Assembly: GCA_031403315.1 (NCBI GenBank)
Contig: JANNTD010000395.1
Location: 1-28,571 of the forward strand
DNA length: 28,571 nt
Reading direction: 5' to 3'
Source: DASYDU01 sp031403315
GTDB lineage: Bacteria > Planctomycetota > Planctomycetia > Pirellulales > Lacipirellulaceae
The position numbers were made by a program, and so were the translations under genes. The notes beneath the pieces are model-generated. The model worked only from the letters and a program-made list of their open reading frames with translations, did no database searches and was not told the origin of the DNA. Below are positions 23,924 to 28,571 of the stretch, in pieces; the stretch's first letter is position 1, and each line of letters starts with the position of its first letter.

Positions 23924-25270
23924 ATGCGTCGACTTCTCCAATGCGTGCTTGCGTGCTGCGCCGTTCTTGCGGCGTCGAAATGCATCGTCGTGCGCGCCGA
24001 TGGGCCGACACTCGTACCTACGCCAGCTCAGCCGGTTCGCTTCGCGCGCATCCCGCCCGAGCCGATGCCGCTGCCGCCGGTCGACGCCGCGTCGAGCGAC
24101 CAAATCATGACGCTTGCCGAAGCTGAGGCGCTGGCGCTCGCCTATCATCCGGCCATGCGCGAAGCGGAGGGACTGGTTCGAGCGGCCCGCGGCGATTGGC
24201 TGCAGGTCGGCTTGAGGCCCAATCCCGAAATTGGCTACTTAGGCGATGAAATCGGCAACAATGGTCGGGCCGGCTTCCAGGGCGGATTCGTCAGCCAAGA
24301 ATTCGTCACGGCCGGCAAGCTCGGACTCAGCCGCGCCGTCGCCCTCCGCGAAGTCTCGGCTGCCGAGCAGCGGTTCGAACGCACGCGGCGGCAGGTCGTC
24401 ACCACCGTCCGCATGTACTACTACGAATTGCTCGCGGCCGAACGCACGGTCGCGCTCGCCAACCAACTTCAGCAGGTCGGCTCGCAAGCCCTGCAAGCGT
24501 CTGAATTGCGGCTCAAAGCGCTCGAAGGCACGCAAGCCGCGGTCCTGCAGAGCCAGGTCGAGTCGGATAGCGCGCTGCTGCTCGTCGAACAGGCCACCAA
24601 TCGCCGCGACGCCGCTCGCCGCCGTTTGGCCTCGGTCGTTGGTTCGAGCGAGGCCAATCCGCCGCCACTCGAGGACACATTCAACGCCAAGCTCCCCACC
24701 CTCGATTGGGAAGCGGTCCGCACAAAACTGCTCGCCGAGAACCCCGAACTCGCCGAACTGCGATTCAACGTCGATCGGGCCAGGTGGGCGGTCGAGCGGG
24801 CTACGGCGGGCCGCGTCCCCAATCTGACCGTGATGTCGGGCGCGCAGTACGACAATTCCAGCGAGTTCGCCGTTGCCAACGTGCTAGTCAGCCTGCCGCT
24901 GCCGGTTTTCAATCGCAATCAGGGGAGCATCGCCCAGGCGTGCGGCCAGCTCACGGCAGCGCAGGCCGCGCTCGATCGCCGCGAGCTCGCGCTAGCCCAA
25001 CAACTGGCGTCCGCCATGAGCGACTACAACACCGCGAGCCGCCGCGTCGCCAAGTACTCCGAGTCGATACTTCCCGCCGCCCGCCAGTCGCTCGACCTGG
25101 TCTCAACGGCCTACGAGCAGGGCGAGCTCGAGTACCTCGAAATCCTGGCTACGCAGCGGACCTACGCGGAGAAGAACCTTGCCTACCTCAACGACATCGA
25201 ATCCGCCTGGAAAAAATGGGCTGAAATCGACGGCCTCCTCGTCGGCCCGCTGCCTGATAGCAGCCAATGA
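23924..25270 (+). CDS. TolC/CzcC-like outer-membrane efflux protein
   Basis: The product is 448 aa from the ATG at 23924. After a signal peptide (about 1-25) come two repeats of the outer-membrane efflux protein (OEP) fold: about 63-240 (TLAEAEALALAYHPAMREAE, LRPNPEIGYLGDEIG, FVSQEFVTAGKLGLSR, YYYELLAAERTVALA) and about 265-440 (LLAENPELAELRFNVDRARW, VPNLTVMSGAQYDN, VLVSLPLPVFNRNQG, AYEQGELEYLEILATQRTYA). This forms the trimeric outer-membrane channel of an efflux or export pump, closest by eye to the CzcC group used with metal RND pumps. No RND or adaptor gene follows within the window. Instead a FtsX/MacB pair lies downstream, which may use this channel. Confidence 0.92.
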   Translation: MRRLLQCVLACCAVLAASKCIVVRADGPTLVPTPAQPVRFARIPPEPMPLPPVDAASSDQIMTLAEAEALALAYHPAMREAEGLVRAARGDWLQVGLRPNPEIGYLGDEIGNNGRAGFQGGFVSQEFVTAGKLGLSRAVALREVSAAEQRFERTRRQVVTTVRMYYYELLAAERTVALANQLQQVGSQALQASELRLKALEGTQAAVLQSQVESDSALLLVEQATNRRDAARRRLASVVGSSEANPPPLEDTFNAKLPTLDWEAVRTKLLAENPELAELRFNVDRARWAVERATAGRVPNLTVMSGAQYDNSSEFAVANVLVSLPLPVFNRNQGSIAQACGQLTAAQAALDRRELALAQQLASAMSDYNTASRRVAKYSESILPAARQSLDLVSTAYEQGELEYLEILATQRTYAEKNLAYLNDIESAWKKWAEIDGLLVGPLPDSSQ

Positions 25271-25378
25271 TCCGCGCGCCAAGACGCTATCAGTTGCGGC
25301 CGACGAGTGGAAAGCGATCTCACGAGTTTTCAACAAGCCCACTCGACGCGTTAGCCGATAAAAGCAAATACGAACTTT

Positions 25379-25798
25379 ATGCACGCGTTACTTTCCAATC
25401 TGACGGCCGTCATGCTGGTCATCCACGCGATGATCGGCTGCTGCCATCACCATTGGCATAGTGACACCGAATGCGCGGCGGCGGCGGAGTTCACGCTTTG
25501 CGCCGCACCGTGCCAGTGCGGCGATCCATGCTGCGGACCGCACGACGAAGGCGAACTGCCTTCCAGCCCGTGCAACGGCGAACTCGAATGCCAGGGCGTT
25601 TGCAGCTACTTGCCGACGCAGAAGACAGTGATCGACGACTCGGCGACGGACATTGCCGTCGATTTCGCGGCCGTGGCTCCGTCGCTTCTCGCCGGTCGGC
25701 TGGCAGCCGCTACATTGCCGTGGGATCTCGCCCACACTCTCAACGAATCGCCGCCGCCTTTGCGGCTGCATCTCTTGTACCAGATTCTGCTGATCTGA
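25379..25798 (+). CDS. small Cys/His-rich exported or membrane protein
   Basis: The product is 139 aa. The ATG at 25379 is 108 bp after the TolC-like gene. A hydrophobic N-terminus (LLSNLTAVMLVIHAMIG) is followed by a cluster of metal-type ligands: Cys21, Cys22, His23-25, His27, Cys32, Cys41, Cys45, Cys47, Cys51, Cys52, His55, Cys65, Cys71 and Cys75 (11 Cys in 55 residues). The C-terminal half has none and ends in a hydrophobic stretch (LRLHLLYQILLI). I recognise no family. The Cys/His cluster suggests metal binding, or a disulfide-knotted domain if exported. Position between an efflux channel and a permease supports a role in metal handling, by inference only. Confidence 0.7.
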   Translation: MHALLSNLTAVMLVIHAMIGCCHHHWHSDTECAAAAEFTLCAAPCQCGDPCCGPHDEGELPSSPCNGELECQGVCSYLPTQKTVIDDSATDIAVDFAAVAPSLLAGRLAAATLPWDLAHTLNESPPPLRLHLLYQILLI

Positions 25799-25968
25799 TC
25801 GTCCGTGCGCATGGCCCACATTGGCGAGGCCCGCACCCCGCACTTCGCCGACCAGGGCCCGTGTTTCGATGTTGTGGATCGGACCGCGCTACACACGATT
25901 CGTCGTGCGTCGCGTGGGCCAATTGATCCGGACCCGCCCATTTCCCGCCCAATCAATTTAGGTGACCC

Positions 25969-26733
25969 ATGAGAGTTCCGATTGTCCTCTTGCTTGGCGC
26001 CGCTTTGTGCTGCGTCGCATGTCTTGCCGATCCGTGTCGCGCCCAAAGCGCGCCTGGTTCGGTCGCCTTTCGTCCCACCGATCCGGCCGGTGCCCCTGTG
26101 GAGCCGAAGTTCAAGTTCATCCTGTTCACCAAGGAAAACAACGCCAACACCCAGCGTGTGGCTACGGAGCTCGCGTCATCCCTTGGGCGATGGCCCCAAC
26201 GCGCCGAGTGGACAACCATCAGCATCACCGATCCCGCGCACCGCGAGATTGTCGAGCGCTATCAAGTCGGCCGGGCGCCCATGCCGCTGGTTCTGTGTGT
26301 CGCGCCGAACGGCGCTGTGACCGGCGCAATGACAGGGCGCGTCACCGACAAACAGGTCGACTCCGCGCTCGTGACGCCGACCATGACCCGCTGCATGAAG
26401 TCGCTCCAGGCCGGCAAGACCGTCGTCGTCCACGTCAAGTCGGACGATTCGGTTCCGCTGCCGGCCGGCGCCGCGGCGTTCCTCGCCGACCCCGCGTTCC
26501 AGGACCGCGCGACCACCGAGAGCTATGTCATCAACGATCCGGTGGAGGCCCGCTTCGTGAAAGACATGGAAATCGACCCCGCCACGTTTAGCGGTTCGAC
26601 CGTCGTCGTGCTCGCCCCACCGGGCGTGCTGGTCGGCAAATTTCCCGCTACCGCGACGGCGGCCGAAATCGCCGCCAAGCTCCACGCGGCCGGCAAGTGT
26701 TGCGACGACCCCAACTGCAAGCACAACCACTAA
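25969..26733 (+). CDS. secreted protein with thioredoxin-like segments and Cys/His tail
   Basis: The product is 254 aa from the ATG at 25969, with AGGTGA just upstream. A signal peptide (MRVPIVLLLGAALCCVACLA) ends near CRAQSA; three Cys in it hint at lipidation, but no standard lipobox fits. Two segments resemble thioredoxin folds without CxxC: about 47-122 (KFKFILFTKEN, ERYQVGRAPMPLVLCVAPNG) and about 150-240 (TVVVHVKSDDS, VKDMEIDPATFSGSTVVVLA). The last residues, CCDDPNCKHNH (244-254), are a compact metal-ligand cluster. I know no family. It ends 11 bp before the permease gene and sits where a MacA-type adaptor would be expected, so it may be a periplasmic metal or thiol carrier for the transporter. 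Confidence 0.72.
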   Translation: MRVPIVLLLGAALCCVACLADPCRAQSAPGSVAFRPTDPAGAPVEPKFKFILFTKENNANTQRVATELASSLGRWPQRAEWTTISITDPAHREIVERYQVGRAPMPLVLCVAPNGAVTGAMTGRVTDKQVDSALVTPTMTRCMKSLQAGKTVVVHVKSDDSVPLPAGAAAFLADPAFQDRATTESYVINDPVEARFVKDMEIDPATFSGSTVVVLAPPGVLVGKFPATATAAEIAAKLHAAGKCCDDPNCKHNH

Positions 26734-26744
26734 GGCCAATCACC

Positions 26745-27965
26745 ATGACGCCCAACAAATTGATTTGGAAAGAGCTCTGGCAGCGGCCCACCGCGATGAT
26801 CACCTGCCTGTTGGCGATCACGCTCGGCATCACCGCGCTCGTGGCGATTCGCAGCGTGACGGTGTTCTCCGAGCAGGCCGTGAAGGAGCAACTTGCGGCG
26901 CTGGGGGCCAACGTGCTGCTCTTGCCGCAAGGCGTGAGTCTCGAAGACTACTACGCCGCCGATTCGCACGGCGCAACGCTGCCCGAAGAGTATGCCTCGC
27001 AACTCGTGCTCGCCAACCTGGAAGGTGTCGAGCACATTTCGGCCAAGCTGACCGTACCGGCCGAACTGAAGGGTTCCAGTGTCACGTTGACCGGCGTCCT
27101 GCCGCAAAGCGAGTTTAAGGTGCTCGCTTCGTATCAAAGCGTGCAAGCCTTCAGCAACGCCCACGCAGCTTGCAAACAGCGGAGCACGGTCGGCGACATC
27201 GAGCTGTCGGCCACCGAGAGCCTCGCCAAACGACGCTTCATCGAGAAACTCGCCGTCAACGAAGCCGTCGTCGGCGCCGACGTCGCCCAATCGGCTGGGC
27301 TCAAGACGGGGGACAAAGTCTCGCTGCTCGGCTATCCGTTCCAGATCTCGGGCGTGATGCCCGCGACCGGCACGGTCGACGACAGCCGCGTCTTCGCCCA
27401 CCTGCACACCGTCCAGCGGCTCGCCAAGAAGGGCGAAACGGTCAACGTCATCGAGATCATGGCCTGCTGCGAAGACGCAGCCGGCGGATTAACCGGCCAA
27501 CTTGCCGACACGTTTCCCGACGCCAAAGTCGTGACCATCACCCAGGTCGTCGACACGCAAGTGGCCGTCAACCGCTTGATGACGCAGCTCTCGTACTTGT
27601 TCTTCGCGATCCTGCTCGTGGTTGGCATAGCGAGCATCGCCGGCACAATGTTTTCCAACGTGACGGAGCGCCGCCGCGAAATCGGCACATTGATGGCACT
27701 CGGTGCGACGCCGAACCTGGTCGCGCGATTGTTCCTCGGCAAAGCGCTCGTCATCGGCCTGGCCGGCGGCGTGATCGGCTACTTGGGCGGCACGGTGCTC
27801 GCCATTGGCTTGGGGCCAAACCTGGCCGGCATCCCGGTCGAGCCCGTGTTGTCGCTGGCGCCGCTCGCGGTGATTGTCGCCGCAGTCGTCGCGCTCGTGG
27901 CCAGCTATCCGCCAGCGCGGCGCGCGACGATGATCGATCCTTGTATTTGCTTCCGGGAGGTATGA
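26745..27965 (+). CDS. FtsX/MacB-like ABC transporter permease
   Basis: The product is 406 aa from the ATG at 26745, 11 bp after the preceding stop, with AAGG upstream. Topology is the MacB-type: one N-terminal helix (about 17-37), a large periplasmic domain (about 40-280), then three helices (about 282-302, 333-355, 369-389). REIGTLMALGAT (311-322) is the coupling-helix motif shared with MacB/LolC/FtsX. The periplasmic domain carries Cys143 and a CysCys pair (241-242, MACCEDA). The C-terminus reads DPCICFREV, whereas relatives usually have DP..ALR there, so it gains a CxC motif facing the cytoplasm. Such permeases do not carry substrate across the membrane like classic ABC pumps but drive periplasmic extraction. 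Substrate unknown; metal or sulfur chemistry is suggested only by the Cys residues. Confidence 0.9.
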   Translation: MTPNKLIWKELWQRPTAMITCLLAITLGITALVAIRSVTVFSEQAVKEQLAALGANVLLLPQGVSLEDYYAADSHGATLPEEYASQLVLANLEGVEHISAKLTVPAELKGSSVTLTGVLPQSEFKVLASYQSVQAFSNAHAACKQRSTVGDIELSATESLAKRRFIEKLAVNEAVVGADVAQSAGLKTGDKVSLLGYPFQISGVMPATGTVDDSRVFAHLHTVQRLAKKGETVNVIEIMACCEDAAGGLTGQLADTFPDAKVVTITQVVDTQVAVNRLMTQLSYLFFAILLVVGIASIAGTMFSNVTERRREIGTLMALGATPNLVARLFLGKALVIGLAGGVIGYLGGTVLAIGLGPNLAGIPVEPVLSLAPLAVIVAAVVALVASYPPARRATMIDPCICFREV

Positions 27966-27968
27966 AAG

Positions 27969-28571
27969 ATGATTCGACTTGATGAAGTTGCGAAGCGTTA
28001 CCGTCACAGGAACGCTGAGGTGGTTGCCCTGCAACCGACGACGCTCGAAATCGCCGCGGGCGAATTCGTCGCCGTTGTTGGCCCGAGCGGCAGCGGAAAG
28101 ACGACGCTGCTCTCGACGCTGGGCGGAATGCTCGCGCCCACGAGCGGCAAAGTCTGGCTCGACGGCCAGTCACTCTACGACGCCACCACCCGCGAACGCG
28201 CCGAGATCCGGCAGCGACGCATCGGCTTCGTGTTTCAGACGTTTAACTTGATACCGTACCTGTCCGCGCTCGAGAACGTGCAAATCCCGCTGATGCTCGC
28301 GGGTTTGCATGCGCCCGAATACCAGCACCGCGCCGCTGCGCTCTTGGCACGCGTTGGCTTGGAGGGCCGGCTCGACCACAAGCCGAGCGAATTGAGCGTC
28401 GGTCAGCAGCAGCGGGTCGCGCTGGCGCGAACTCTGGCCAACGACCCAGCCGTTATCTTGGCCGACGAGCCGACCGGCAATCTCGATCCCGCCACACGCG
28501 AACAGGTCCTCGAGTTTTTCGAGGAACTGTGCCGCGAGGGTCGCACGGTGATCATGGTCACCCACGACCCG
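27969..28571 (+). CDS. MacB/LolD-type ABC transporter ATPase, cut by the window end
   Basis: The first 201 residues are present. The ATG at 27969 is three bases after the permease stop, with GGGAGG eight bases upstream. All nucleotide-binding motifs are visible: Walker A GPSGSGKTT (38-46), Q loop Gln90 in FVFQTFNLIP, signature LSVGQQQRVALAR (142-154), Walker B VILADEP (162-168), D loop GNLD and H loop VTHDP (197-201). The signature has Val where the first Gly of LSGGQ is expected. The reading frame is open at the window end and should finish within about 20-40 codons. It hydrolyses ATP to drive the adjacent FtsX-like permease. Confidence 0.93.
   Translation, partial: MIRLDEVAKRYRHRNAEVVALQPTTLEIAAGEFVAVVGPSGSGKTTLLSTLGGMLAPTSGKVWLDGQSLYDATTRERAEIRQRRIGFVFQTFNLIPYLSALENVQIPLMLAGLHAPEYQHRAAALLARVGLEGRLDHKPSELSVGQQQRVALARTLANDPAVILADEPTGNLDPATREQVLEFFEELCREGRTVIMVTHDP

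Overview
The window reads as chromosomal DNA of a planctomycete, most likely from the Pirellulales. The evidence is the combination of type I dockerin-like repeats of the GDYN..G.VDAADY..WRD kind, LEPR-XLL-type N-termini (LEARQLL, LEDRNMM), several PEP-CTERM tails, a DUF1559 prepilin-like protein, an ECF sigma factor of the Rhodopirellula/Verrucomicrobium type beside a FecR-LamG protein, high GC, and long repeat-rich spacers. This is inferred from protein families; no phylogenetic marker is present.

Left part (1-6600, mostly minus strand): a dockerin/LEPR-XLL gene that runs off the window and carries an apparent +1 frameshift in a CCCC run; a GspE/PulE-type secretion ATPase with an N-terminal GYF domain; about 2 kb of gene-free DNA holding several repeat families (nested inverted repeats, GTCGCC hairpins, a degenerate 45-bp tandem repeat); a tRNA with anticodon CAT; and a secreted beta-helix/dockerin protein.

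Middle (6600-14250): a secreted DUF4139/MuiA-like protein faces a minus-strand set consisting of an ECF sigma factor, a one-base-overlapping FecR-LamG membrane protein, and a GH53 endo-galactanase carrying dockerin and PEP-CTERM. These three look like one transcription unit. Upstream of them lies a DUF1559 protein overlapping a small lipoprotein gene.

Secreted-protein block (14250-21230): three plus-strand PEP-CTERM proteins (the first and third are paralogs; the second contains a tandemly duplicated domain and a dockerin), a second GH53 enzyme without an anchor, and a minus-strand PEP-CTERM protein. The 686-bp spacer before the block contains a possible structured RNA ending in a terminator-like hairpin.

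Right part (21230-28571, plus strand): an OmpR-type response regulator and its histidine kinase, then a CzcC/TolC-like outer-membrane protein, a small Cys/His-rich protein, a secreted protein with thioredoxin-like segments and a CC...C.H.H tail, a MacB-like FtsX permease and its ATPase (cut by the window end). No membrane-fusion (MacA/HlyD) or RND gene is visible, so this may be an unusual metal- or thiol-related ABC export cassette. Between the response regulator and the divergent PEP-CTERM gene lie hexamers of the type CTCATC/GATGAG repeated at exact 11-bp steps (four on one side, two on the other), each set placed 9-10 bp before a -10-like hexamer. They look like operators of the response regulator and would tie a PEP-CTERM protein to this two-component system. 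This phased operator array and the adaptor-less cassette are the most interesting observations in the window.
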